Positions 46,201-56,860 of a stretch of 64,000 nucleotides of DNA are shown piece by piece. Within the stretch, counting starts at the first letter, position 1, and each line of letters opens with the position of its first letter. The position numbers and the translations under genes were made by a program. A model generated the notes under the pieces. It was not told the origin of the DNA. It made no database searches and worked only from the letters and a program-made list of their open reading frames with translations. Location of the stretch: positions 310,001 through 374,000 of the forward strand of contig JAJNNX010000020.1 in NCBI GenBank assembly GCA_023159155.1. Reading direction: 5' to 3'. This stretch comes from Ustulina deusta. Its lineage: Eukaryota > Ascomycota > Sordariomycetes > Xylariales > Xylariaceae.

Positions 46201-47568
46201 CTAACGCATCTCGAGCTATTAATAGCTATTTTATTGTAGTAGGGGCGATACACTTCCTATAAGAACTTCCTAGATAAGAGCCTTTCGAATTTTCAATCCC
46301 CTCTGCTCTTCGCAGTTAATCTAGCTGCCTCTGGCTTCATCAGTAAGAGAGGCATTGCGTGATAAATTTCTCGTACAAAATGCATTCGGGCAAATACCGA
46401 ATATGACAAATTTGGGCAAGCGTCCACATAGGTTCCGGAGTACTGAATGTATTAAAGATAAGCGGCGGCGCCTGTGGCTTTAGTGAATAAGGAAGTTTAG
46501 CTTTGATTAAAAAGATGAAGGTTTAGGAAAACGCTGGGAGTTAGGCCAGCCAGCCCGACTGCTTTTCCCTATGGCCATGCTCCACTAGGGCCAAATTTCA
46601 GGGGCGAAGAGAGGCAGCCTGCGGTCTTGTTCCACAGGATGAACGATTTGACAAAGCCGCTAATCTCGCAGAACAGCTGTTCCATTATACGCCTATTTGG
46701 AAGCTGCAGAGCTAGCCATATACCCTCACTTGCAGGGGACAGCAACAGTGGCCAAGTCTCTCTCAATACGACAAGCACATCATAGGCTGCCTTGGCGGAA
46801 TAAATCAGGCGTCAAGGCGTAGGTTTAGGATTGAATGGGAAAGGGGAAGCACTGCGAGTATGCCCATAGGGGCCTAGAAACAGATCTCTCAAGTCTGGCC
46901 GGATCCGGTTAACATTGAAACGCCTTGGGTTTCAAATTACAAGGCCGGCTTAAATTTTTAAAGGACTATTGGCATGTATTGTGTATACATGTGAAGCAGA
47001 ATCTGCCCTAACGCCAATCGCAGCTATGGTTTATTAGAGACTCTGAATCGACGTTATTAACTACAGCGTTGGCTGCTACTTTAGGTACTCGCGTTGGTTG
47101 GAATTCAATATTAACCGGAATAGTCGGACTCCCGTTTCTAGTCCAGTTAGGGTTGCTGCTTAGTATAAGATTTCACACTTTTGTGAGAGCATCTTCATAG
47201 GATCTAGCTTGGCGGCGCTGTGATGAAGTGGAAGTAAGGGGCGGAGTGAGCTAGCATATTTGTCATCTTCTGCGGCTTCGAGCCTGATAGCTAGCAGCTC
47301 GTGAAAAGGAGGCAGCCTAAAATCCACTTGACTATTAAATATCTTATAGGATTAATGGTAAGACGAAACTGCTGATCTCGCAACTAATTTAGCTGTTCTG
47401 TTACGCGCCTCCCTTGAACCGCAGCACTAGCTACCTCACTCTCCTTTGGATTGCGGAGCAACGGGGTGATGTGTTTTTGTTATCTGCCCGAGGCTAAAGC
47501 CTTTCTTCTACACGTGAGCGCCTTCTGGACTACTGCCAGTGGCTAGGCCGGCCATCAAGGTGTAGACA
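46201..47568. other. Normal-composition spacer
   Basis: No gene recognised. The 69-codon minus ORF at 46569-46778 has no domain or splice context. Composition changes sharply at about 46190, marking the right limit of RIP in this block. Confidence 0.4.
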
Positions 47569-47573
47569 TGTAT

Positions 47574-47955
47574 TGTTACGAATCAGCCCCAGTTGGCCCA
47601 AAAGAATGACCTAATGATCCCCCGCCATTTTCTGGTCACTGGAACTCTCTTCTTCTTCTTCTTTTAGGTCACGTGACTGGCTCACCAGACTCACTTATTT
47701 CCTTCGCCTATATAATCTCATGAACTCTTCTATATCTAGTCACTCTTTTAGTTAGTTCCTTAGCTATTAACTTACTTACCTATATCAATACATTTATTGA
47801 TTGGCTACTGTTTAGACTTCTATCTCTGTGCAGTGGTGGGAGTCCTTGAAAACCTCCCTAACGAACACTTGTCAAGAACCTATTGTTACCTGCAAATCAA
47901 GATCCCCCGACGTACTGCCTCTACCTCTCAGGTGATGTAGAGCAGGTTTGTTACA
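47574..47955. mobile_element. Solo LTR (382 bases) with perfect 5-base target duplication
   Basis: The sequence starts TGTTACGAATCAGCCCC and ends GGTTTGTTACA (TG...CA with the TGTTAC/TTACA ends usual for fungal gypsy LTRs). It is flanked on both sides by TGTAT (47569-47573 and 47956-47960). Inside are TCACGTGAC (an E-box-like palindrome), a TATATAA box and a CT-rich stretch, as expected of an LTR promoter. No internal element sequence is present, so it is a solo LTR left by LTR-LTR recombination. Unlike the copia copies it is not AT-saturated, so it is probably younger or escaped RIP. Orientation is uncertain; plus is favoured by the order CACGTG, then TATATAA. Confidence 0.85.
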
Positions 47956-47960
47956 TGTAT

Positions 47961-50141
47961 ACACAGGTAGTGTTAGATTTGGATGTATAGAGTAAGCGTT
48001 GTGAGTATACCTATATTAGGGGTTGATAGAACAGATCCTTAAATTATATGGCTTATATAGCGAACCTCGAGATATTGTAGGCTTTGGGCTGTAGAGATGG
48101 CTTGAACGCGCGATTGGCCATTGGCGCATAAAAAATCATACAGACTGCGTTATGTTATCTTAAGGCATAAAGTAGAATTTGTAGTTTATAGATGTGTTTG
48201 GCTAGAGACTTTATATTAATATTAATTAGAGCAGCTTTGGTTGCTATTTTTGATACCTGCGAATTTTGAATACGAGATTAAACAGGTTTGTCTACTACTT
48301 TTTGTCTAACTTGCTTTATATAAGATATTCTCTTTTTAGAAAAGCGTTTTAAAGCTATCTAGTTTAACAGAACTTGTGTAATTATATAATAACTAATTTT
48401 AAAAAGAAAAAGAATAGACAAGCTTTTTATTGCTTTTGGCTTTTTGGGCTAATAGCTAGTGTTTTTTTAACTATATGCTTTATAAGATAGATTTAGGGTT
48501 GATAGTAATATATCTAACTATGGACTTGTTTTATGAATTTTGCTATAGTTAAGACTAGCTAAAAAGTATGCATTATTAGGTTAATTAAGAAATCTGGTTA
48601 TAAGAATGTTTTATTATTATATAGGTATATGGCTGCAAAAAAGCTATATAAATTGTTAGGTTAATGTAAATCTTTCTAGCTATAATTTGTATTTATATAA
48701 GCAAAAGATGAGCTGGCTTATAATAGTAATTTTTTTATTTTTAAGTTTTGTTTTTTATGCGCTAGTATTTATAAAAATATACTTTAGAAGCTTTTTAATA
48801 ATAGATTAGCTGTTTTTTTTTTTTATTAGGCTAACTTAGGCGTTAAATATTAGTTCTAGCTTATATTTTGGGGATATAGCTATATAAATTATAAAAAAAG
48901 TAGCTTTTATTAATAAGTAAGTGCTTTTTGTTGTTTTTTAGATTTTAAGATATTTATAATAATATATTTATATATTATTTATTTTTAGGGATTAAAAAAT
49001 AGCTTAATTTAGTCCTAGATCGATAATTTTAAAAGCTAGATTTAATAGTTAATTTTAATTAGCTTTAAGTATTTTTATTAGTATAAAATATTAATTTTAA
49101 AAAAATTAATAAAAACTTTATTTTATTAGTACTATTAAATATATTTTTTAAAAGTAATATAATATTTGTTTATATAATATAAAATAATATAACTATTAGC
49201 TACTATTTTAAAACTAAAATTAATTATTATTATTTGTTTTTTTGTTATATTAAACGCTATAGTTATTTTTTTTTATTAATAGTAACTATATAAACTATAT
49301 TTATTTTTTTTTACTTTAAAAATATTTTATATAGAAATATTAGTATAAATAGTTTTTATTTAGTTATTTTGCTTAGGTTTATATTTTTATTACTTTAATT
49401 ATATGTTGTATGTTATAAGAATAGCTTTAATTAATAATTTTGTTTAGATTTTGTGGGGTAAGGTTTATGTAAAGGTTTCTGTCCTGTAGGGCAAACGTGG
49501 CATAGAGGACTCCAATTTCGGATGCCAGAACCTCTAGTCTTAGAGGCTTTTATACTAACACTTCAACATTTAGATGCAATAGGACAAAAATATCTCATGT
49601 GAGGGTTAGATTGGAGCATACTGTACCAACAAACAACAACAACTTAGCATAGCTACCCAAATGCGAGGAAACACTCCCAACTGGTATAGTTCATCCAAAC
49701 TACCAATCTTTGATAGATACCTGTTGGATAGGACTGAGAAAAACAGTCTTAGGAGCATCGCGAGTAATACTCTAAACCATATCGTCTCTGCTTCAGCCAC
49801 ACACTCTCTTACTAATTCTTAAACGTCTTCAGCCGATCACATAATTGCATATTCTTGCTCACCTGCTACACTTTTCAGCATTACTAATTGGGGCTTAACA
49901 CGGCAATAGCGAAAGGGACACTGCTGTACCTCAAGCGCTGCCGCACTCATTTAATTATAGGTAGTCAGCATGCCTTCATGCAAAGTGTTTAATACTGCCC
50001 CAAAATTTTTTCTTTTAAGGAAAATAAAGAAATAAAAGGAAAGAAAAGCTATTGGGTCTGCGAAGTCAATTTATTAACTAACTAGCTACTGAGTAAAACC
50101 AACCATTCTTAGACTGCTGTCTCGAACCTCAGATGACCGCA
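47961..50141. other. Spacer with AT-rich segment
   Basis: 48180-49450 is AT-rich and RIP-like but gives no readable family in either strand; the flanks are of normal composition. The 64-codon minus ORF at 49606-49800 has no recognisable content. Confidence 0.35.
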
Positions 50142-50366
50142 TCAACCTAGAAGTGTTAGCAATTACGTACAGTTATTTAGGTAGTATCTGCAAATACCTG
50201 TCGCGGCCTCCGCACCATTCCCGCAGCCTGCAGGGATGCACTTAGTGCAGGGACAAGGCTTCGGAGGGTAATGGCTGCCCGGAGTAGGCCAAGCAGTAGG
50301 CTGAGCAGCAGAGTCAGTCATAGGACTCGAGATGGAGCTGGCAACGGAGGTAGTGGATTCAGGCAT
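50142..50366 (-). CDS. Small Pro/Ser-rich protein with a CxCxxCxxxxC cluster
   Basis: The first ATG on the minus strand is at 50366-50364 (context CAAAATGCC). The reading frame gives a Ser/Thr/Pro-rich N-terminal half and then PPKPCPCTKCIPAGCGNGAE. A likely intron, 50197-50147 (51 bases, GTATTT, branch GCTAAC, CTTCTAG), would leave a two-codon last exon and a 57-residue product ending AEAATG. Without splicing, the frame ends 10 codons later at 50163. A C-x-C-x2-C-x4-C cluster could bind metal, but no signal peptide is seen and no family is recognised. The gene stands alone between spacers. Moderate support only: the Cys pattern, clean composition and a good intron signal favour a real gene. 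Confidence 0.45.
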
Positions 50367-50853
50367 TTTGGACTGGTGTCGATGCTGATGGTGTAAGGAC
50401 AATCTCTACAGTCGATACTGGGAAGATTGAGCTGGTTGAGTTGTGGTGAGAAGCAAAACAAAGTAGAAATTGGGTGTATTTATAGTCACACTCAAGACAG
50501 TAACACCTATCATGTCCTGATCCAAGTCGCGGTTTAGAAAAAGCATATTGGTAGTTTATGACAAGAAATAACTGTTTTATAACATATGCAATGATGTGAA
50601 GTTGTTCATATTCGTTGAACATTGATTCCAGAAGAGTTTCTCGGCCGCGTGCGAGACCAAGGGTTGCTAGTGCCCAAAGCCAACAAAAGACGCTGAAGCA
50701 TAAGGCGATTGTTCATGTCTATCTCAAAGCCCTTGAAATTGTTCAAGGACTCTGTTGTTGGCATTTACCGCTCGCAGCCCCCTCCCCCACTACCGATATA
50801 TTGTTTCGAAGACCCCCGGCCCAGTCACCAACTAATCATCTCGCAGCATGAAG

Positions 50854-50926
50854 ACAGTATAGCAGAGCGTTAACGCGCTGTCCTGCCAAGGCAGTTCCTT
50901 CGGGTTCAAGAGTGAATCTCTGTCGA
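50854..50926 (+). tRNA. Degenerate tRNA-Gly(GCC)-like sequence, probably a pseudogene
   Basis: The anticodon arm is good: stem CTGTC/GGCAG around loop CTGCCAA, giving anticodon GCC (Gly). The acceptor pairs GACAG with CTGTC over five bases, the TATAGCAGAGCG start resembles an A box, and GGGTTCAAG resembles a B box. The D-stem and T-stem pair poorly (two or three mismatches each), so it is likely a tRNA pseudogene or relic. Confidence 0.35.
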
Positions 50927-51011
50927 AATGGCAATTTGTTTTTTCAGCTCTGCTAACGTCTAGCAAGACTCCACTCGGCCACACCACGACTATTACCACT
51001 TAGTGTAGCCA

Positions 51012-51080
51012 CTAGATTAGCCCCATGGCTATGGCAATTGCGCCGCAATTGCCACCACGGCCCACCTCTATCTAATCTAG
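51012..51080. repeat. Near-concentric inverted repeat (possible hairpin or MITE remnant)
   Basis: Outer arms CTAGATTAG (51012-51020) and CTAATCTAG (51072-51080) are perfect complements. Inside them GGCAATTGCG (51033-51042) and CGCAATTGCC (51044-51053) form a 10-base perfect palindrome with a one-base centre. No target duplication is evident. Confidence 0.55.
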
Positions 51081-53037
51081 GTACATCACATATGAAGCCG
51101 AAGGCATCGGAAGGGCTGTGAAATATGGAGTATATTGAAAGGTAACAAGCAACGTACCCTTCCCAAAAGATGTTACGGATGGGGATGGTTATTCCTGGCT
51201 ACACCTGCTCTCTTTACGTTGTCGAGTCAGCTACACATCCCCCCCAGAGACGGAAAGCCAATTAGACCGTCATTTGGCGTGAATAGGATCCTAGCCTATC
51301 ATATACTACACTATATAACCGTGAGTACACTATTGTCTCATCTATGAGGAGCGAAATACGAAATGCCCCTCAGGCCACGTGATGGCCTGGATTCTGGCCA
51401 GGAGAACCCCATATCTGGACTGGGGAAATGATTCCATGTTAAGGGAAGAGTTTAATTTGCTTTATGTACTCTGTATTAATGGGTTTAGCCAAAGAGTCTA
51501 TCTGGTATCAATAAATAAAATGTATTTCTAACCCTAGCAGCAGGCTACATATAGGTATTAGTGCAGAATGGTAGTATAGGCATTAATGTAGCCTATAGTA
51601 ATACTTACTACTAACGCTTACTCGCCGGCCAAGTAGTGAGTATCACCCATATTATCACATATGTTGATTTAATACCTAGTTTTTTTTTTGGTGCTGGTGC
51701 CATCTATCCAGCACAAAAGTGAGTTATTTCCCATGTGGGTAATTCCTCACATTTCATTCCCTATAAGATGACTAGTGTAGGAGGTATGAGAGGTAGTGTA
51801 TGGCGCGCAAGATACCGGACGTCCGACTAGCGTAACTTGGCGATTTCTTTAAATAGATGAGACATGCCATTATCATTCCAGTAAGTAGCCTACTCTTCTG
51901 GCACGTAGCACAATACATCACGCTAGATAAAGCGTTATTGGGAAGCACGAGGGCATTGTATGATGATAATACCTCACACATGGAGGCTACCGTGTCAATT
52001 ACACCATTCCATCTATACTACAATGTACTTACAGCTATAGGAAGTGCCAAGAGGACTGACAGATAATACAGTGATAGGTTCGAATCCCGATCGCCCTCGC
52101 AGGTGTTGGTTGGTGCTCTTTTTCTCATATACTACAACGTATCATCCATCTAACACTGGAATAGGCTTATGTCAGAGCTAAGCCTTATCCCATTTTTCCA
52201 GACATTAATTGCCAAGCCTAACCCCTCCAGTTTATGGGTTTGCCTGCACTACTTACTTTTTTTTTTTTTTTGCATTGATCCATGTTGTCAGCTTCGAGAA
52301 CATTGGCTGCTATACCAGACGAGATGATGATGGTAGTGGTCAATCAAATAGCAGGCGTTGATAAAGGGGGGATGCCGCCATTAACGCATTAATAAGCATG
52401 TCGTAGTACTCTGTTGTTTTTGCTTTGTTCAACGCGAATGCATATAGCTCAATGCTCTATTGGTAGGCGTCGCGAAGAAGACCAACACGGGAACACAGCG
52501 TTGTGGAGGTCTGGATGGGTCTCTATACGTAATAAGTCCTATCCGGCGCCATGGTAGGTTACTTGCGACTACCCAGAAGTCATGATGACGGAGGGTCTGC
52601 ACTTGTGGTTCAACTTGATATGGCACCTAGTGTATGTGGGAGCCCTCTCTGGGCCAGACAGGCCTGTCTGGTCTGTCTATATATTAATATTTGGTCTCTT
52701 ATCCCCCAAAGCCACCTACTTATTCCGTAATTACTTCGCGAGCGACTATAGCCACTCGGTTCTGCATCGGGTGTTACGTCCTCACTGTTCTTGGCAACGA
52801 GCAGCTACGCAGATGATTTGCTAAGCGCAAATCTGCCCCCAATAATACGTAACCGGCCGGTGGCGCAAGACCGGGGGCAGATAGCTCCGTTGGTGGCTGA
52901 CTCGAGCACCCGACAAAGGAGATTGAATCGGGTCGTTTGATCATCCTCCTCGTTTCCTCATACATTCATAAGTGCGAGCGCAATTCCAATCCACCATCAT
53001 TCCGAGTCCGGGTCGCTCGCTGCGACATCTTTTCACA

Positions 53038-54294
53038 ATGGTGCTTCGAAAGAAAGACGTGTACACGATCATCACACCAATTCCCGGCTTCATACCTCGC
53101 CAGTTGGCCATTGATATCCTGCACAGCCACGGTGAAGTCATAACCCTCAACCCCCTCGTCCTCAGTCACAAGCAAATCAAAGCCCCCCGCGATGCCGCTA
53201 CCGACGAGTATTTTTCCACTTGGTATGAAATCACCGAGCGCGTTCAATTTGTGCCGGGAATGGGCAGGTTCGGATCCGGCAAGATCTCGTTCAATGCCTG
53301 CTTCCACGATCTGCCGTGGGGTCTTCAGACTCATGTCTATGCTCCCTTGAATATCGATATGCGCAACAAATATCGCATTGGCGGGAACCAACCAGGCGTC
53401 GAACGGCCGGAGCCGCCCGAGATCGGGCTTGCTGAGTTAGGAGTCCCGAAGAACGGGCTGTATTTGAGGGAAGACATTGAAATACGATGCAATATCGCCA
53501 TGGTGGCAACGGTGAAGGCGCAAATGAAGACGGCCAGTAAAGAGATGGTGGAACGTATCATCAAGAAAGCAGAATTGTTGGACGCCGGCATATTGCAAGC
53601 TATGATTGAGGACGGCAGGATGAAAACGTATAAAGCTCAAAGTAGAACATACCCAGGCGGACTAGAGGAGCAGTCAAGATCGCCACAGTTGTCGCCCTCA
53701 CTCCCCTATGGTCAAGGGTCGCCGCAATCTCCGACCATACCATACCAAATCCCGCGACCGGTATCTCAATATCAACAACACAGTCGCCCTGGAACCTCTA
53801 GCTCAATGGGGCATGCATCTTATTGGCAGATGCAACAGCAACTAGCGACGGATGAAAACAAGTCCACGCATCTGCATCCAGAGTTACACCACAATCCGGC
53901 CATAGTTACAGGGAGCCAGGCCTTCCCAATGGAACTGCCGGGCGACTTTTACCATCCTCAGCCCTCGCCACAACCGTCCCCAACCAACCCAACCATGGGG
54001 CGCACCTCACCTAACCCAGCCGCCTCGTACTCCTCCGACCCAAACGGCCAGCGGTGGTCGCATCAGCCAACCCAGGCAATGAAGACCTCGCGACCGACCT
54101 CCTACGCCTCTGATCCCGGCATCATGAACCGCGCATCACCCGCGCCCGACCACAAGGCCTTCGCTGCTGAGCTGGCGACACATCGCGAGACACCCGAAGA
54201 GCACAGCTCCGACAAACCTGGGAGCCGAGGAAATGGGTATCGCGCGTTTAGTTATAACTACAACCCTGCAGACTACGCCAGAGCGGGTCGCTAA
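53038..54294 (+). CDS. DUF7053-domain protein, intact
   Basis: Single-exon gene, 418 residues. The frame is open from 52972, but the family start is the second Met (MVLRKKDVYT) at 53038, in context CACAATGGT. Residues 1-200 form the conserved fungal DUF7053 domain: TPIPGFIPRQLAIDILHSH near 13-31, TWYEITERVQFVPGMG near 63-78, a CFHDLPWGLQTHVYAP segment near 89-104, DIEIRCNIAMVATVKAQMK and EMVERIIKKAELLDAG toward 180. The rest (200-418) is Pro/Ser/Gln-rich low complexity (QPSPQPSPT and the like) and probably disordered. The function is unknown; the domain is widely conserved in filamentous ascomycetes, which suggests a core gene. There is no RIP damage, marking the start of the healthier island. 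It is followed at 54912 by a convergent oxidase gene. Confidence 0.9.
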   Translation: MVLRKKDVYTIITPIPGFIPRQLAIDILHSHGEVITLNPLVLSHKQIKAPRDAATDEYFSTWYEITERVQFVPGMGRFGSGKISFNACFHDLPWGLQTHVYAPLNIDMRNKYRIGGNQPGVERPEPPEIGLAELGVPKNGLYLREDIEIRCNIAMVATVKAQMKTASKEMVERIIKKAELLDAGILQAMIEDGRMKTYKAQSRTYPGGLEEQSRSPQLSPSLPYGQGSPQSPTIPYQIPRPVSQYQQHSRPGTSSSMGHASYWQMQQQLATDENKSTHLHPELHHNPAIVTGSQAFPMELPGDFYHPQPSPQPSPTNPTMGRTSPNPAASYSSDPNGQRWSHQPTQAMKTSRPTSYASDPGIMNRASPAPDHKAFAAELATHRETPEEHSSDKPGSRGNGYRAFSYNYNPADYARAGR

Positions 54295-54911
54295 GGCGTG
54301 GATCTGGAATAGAGCGGACGGATGTATGATGAACGGTTGTATAATACTCATGGAACAAGAGGTGATGGGGTCATCCAGTGTGCAATATGCTGTTTCGGAA
54401 GCGGAGTTTTTGACCCTGTTGGAGCTACCTTACTCAAGGGCGCAGTTGGCGTTTACACGTTTTGATACCTTATGACGGCCGGGCAAAAGGAATGAATACC
54501 TAGGCTACTTGGATTGGAGGGTTGTTTGTTTTATCTAGCCCCTGGCGGCGGGTTTCTTGTCGATGGACAATCTTAGATGTTCTTTCGTCTGTTCAATGGC
54601 GCGCACAAACTGTCGCAGTTCTTAAACTGTGTACATAGTTACTATGATATAGCTCTCGAAGAATTGCTTGACTATAGATTGGTGCGAAGCATATCCTCGT
54701 ACATGTATATCGCAACATTAGATAAACTACATGGAGAAAGCAGCGCGGCATATACCGATACTCGCAAGATTACAAACGAGGTGCACTACTCATACTAACG
54801 TACTGACAGGGGGATCTCATGCTGGCATAGCTGTAAATGTGAAAATGATATATAGGGATACACTGTGCTGATTAACTATTGAAAGAACTACTCCGTTGAA
54901 CCACGACCAGA
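54295..54911. terminator. Convergent 3' region between DUF7053 gene and FAD oxidase
   Basis: 617 bases separate two converging stop codons (54294 plus, 54912 minus), so it should hold both polyadenylation regions. No clear signal could be pinned. The short ORFs at 54233-54475 and 54577-54798 have no recognisable content. Confidence 0.3.
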
Positions 54912-56860
54912 TCAATCGGCGCGCTTGACGCAAAAAGGATTCGGCGTGAAGATGCCGTATGGGTCCGCTGCTTTCCGGATCTGTCGAAGCTTGTCGTACT
55001 TGGTCTGGTCCTCATAGTAACAGTTCCAAACAGAATCCATGTTCCAATCTCCATAGGATCCCCAAAGGAAGCGGCGGTCCGTCTTCGAGAAGACACCTTT
55101 GGGACCAATTGCTTCCTCGTCATTCACCTTCTGCCAATCTTCCGCACGCGTCTTTGTGTCAGGGTTACTAGAATGTTCGGTTAGTCGGGGATCTCTGGGA
55201 GTGCCCAATACGTCCGCGATGTGAGTATTGGCTTGAAATGAAAACGAATTCCTAGACAATGGCCAGGGGAGAGGGAGTGGATGATCAGGTATCACTTACT
55301 GGAAGCAATCCATCGTGCAACATATGCTGGTGTCTCGCCAGCTGTACGCCGTACCATTGCCGGCATTGCGCGTGAACATGGAGTTTTTGCCGCCGAAGCA
55401 TTGCAGCTGCGCCGAGAGCCAGCAGCGGTTGTGCTCGGGCTTGACGATGGCATCGATGCGATTGACGACCCACTCGGCCCAGCCGTCTTTCGCGAGGGTG
55501 TGCGAATTGGTGGTGTAGGTGCGCTTGACGTATGGCTTCTCGAACTCCCGCACGTTGCGGAAGATCCAGTCGCCAGTCAGCTGCGACATCGGCTTCACTT
55601 CCACGTCGTTCTTCCCGAGCACCCAATCCGACCCCTCTTTGATCCGGTCGAACCACGACATGTCGCATTCGTCGCCGCTCTCAAACGGCACCCACTGCGC
55701 GTACACGATGATCGCCCGTGGCCAGGCGATGACGCCGTTATCACCGTATAGCTCGGGGTGCTTGCGTGCCATCACCTCGTCCAGACCAGGCCAGAGGTCG
55801 AGAAGGGGGAAGGCGGAGCTGAGAACGCTGATGCAGAGGTCGTAGTTCCGCGGGAAGTCCTCGTTGTCGGACATCTCGACAAGCATATCCACGAGACGCT
55901 TCAGTGTCTTGGTATCGTAGAAATATAATGCCTTCATCCCTCTCGAACCGTTGTAGTCCTCATCTTGGTGCACTTGGATCGTGAAGTGGGTTAGCACGCC
56001 GAGGTTTCCGGGACTGCCGCCTAGGAATGCCCAGAAGAGATCAGGGTCGTTAGCCTTGGTGATCTCCCTTGAATTCCCATCGGTGTCTATAATTTCGAGG
56101 GACAAGACGTGGTCTCCAAAAAGCCCGAAGCTGCGACCTAATTGTCCATAGCCTAGACGCATTCACCATATTAGCTACTGCAGGAAGCCTAGAGCCGCAA
56201 AGAAGTCCCAGGAATCCCTCACCTCCAGACTGAACATGCCCACCGAGACTGAAAACTGTGTGTCAGTCTTTTATTTTCCAGGTTAAGTGTGTTTCGGGGG
56301 ACTCGGCTTGCAGAAGCCGCTGTTGATCGAAGGCGAGAGGGGCGGTTCTGTGTCTTAACTCACTGGACTTCGGTACACTGCCCATGAGGAACAAACACCT
56401 TGTTCTCTGTAGCCCAGGCATTGAACTCGCCGAGACTCCAGCTTACACTCGTTCGAGCATAAGCCTTGCCGTCCTTGCGAAAAATCGCACGATCATCTGG
56501 ACCCTTAAAAGAGTCCTCTAGATCCAGCTGAATATTGGGTGCACTCGTCGACGATGCTCCGCTATACTGATGGCCACCGGTTTTGATTGCAACAGCTACG
56601 CCTCTCTCTTTGGCATACTTCAGCGTGAGGGCAATGTCTTCCTTTGTTTTCGGCCTCACGATGAGTCCGGGATTCAGGTCGCGCTCGACTCCATACGTCG
56701 AAGTTGCATATTGATACTTATTAAGGTCGAAAGACGGAGTACCTGGGAGGTACTGTGCTCCTGTGATCCCAGCAATTGTGGCCATTGTCGAGGACTTTGC
56801 TGTTGCCGTAGGGGAAAGTAGGCCCAGTGCTCGTCGTAATGTTGAAAGGATGCTGCCCAT
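54912..56860 (-). CDS. FAD-linked oxidoreductase, BBE-like, bicovalent type
   Basis: Minus-strand gene of 543 residues in four exons with matching phases: 56860-56364, 56248-56223 (26-base microexon), 56152-55300 and 55167-54912. The introns are 115, 70 and 132 bases and all GT-AG (GTGAGT, GTGAGG, GTAAGT; branch GACTAAC in the last). The PCMH-type FAD-binding domain covers about residues 60-240: IVRPKTKEDIALTLKYAKE, then KTGGHQYSG with His97 as the expected 8-alpha-histidyl link; HGQCTEVHLGGHVQSGGYG spans the microexon and has Cys162 at the position of the second (6-S-cysteinyl) link. The C-terminus is the BBE domain, with LWGSYGDWNMDSVWNCYYED and RKAADPYGIFTPNPFCV. Such enzymes oxidise carbohydrates, alkaloids or polyketides; the substrate here is unknown. 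No clear signal peptide. It may form a small metabolite locus with the acyltransferase 2 kb away. Confidence 0.9.

Larger units (their letters stand above)
50367..53037. other. Spacer upstream of the DUF7053 gene
   Basis: About 2.7 kb of normal composition. It contains a decayed tRNA-like sequence (50854-50926), a near-concentric inverted repeat (51012-51080) and a second inverted repeat (52832-52881). The many 60-80 codon ORFs overlap each other and lack recognisable content. The promoter of the DUF7053 gene should lie at its right end; CT-rich sequence precedes the ATG. Confidence 0.35.

Noticed and set aside
52050..52120. tRNA gene (GGTTCGAATCCC B-box near 52079 and T-rich tail)
   Set aside because: Only the B-box is convincing; the T-stem pairs poorly and no 5' acceptor partner or A-box was found at a plausible distance.
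55281..55845. 156- and 108-codon plus-strand ORFs and a 127-codon alternative minus ORF over the oxidase
   Set aside because: They are antisense or out-of-frame shadows of the well-supported FAD oxidase exon 3.
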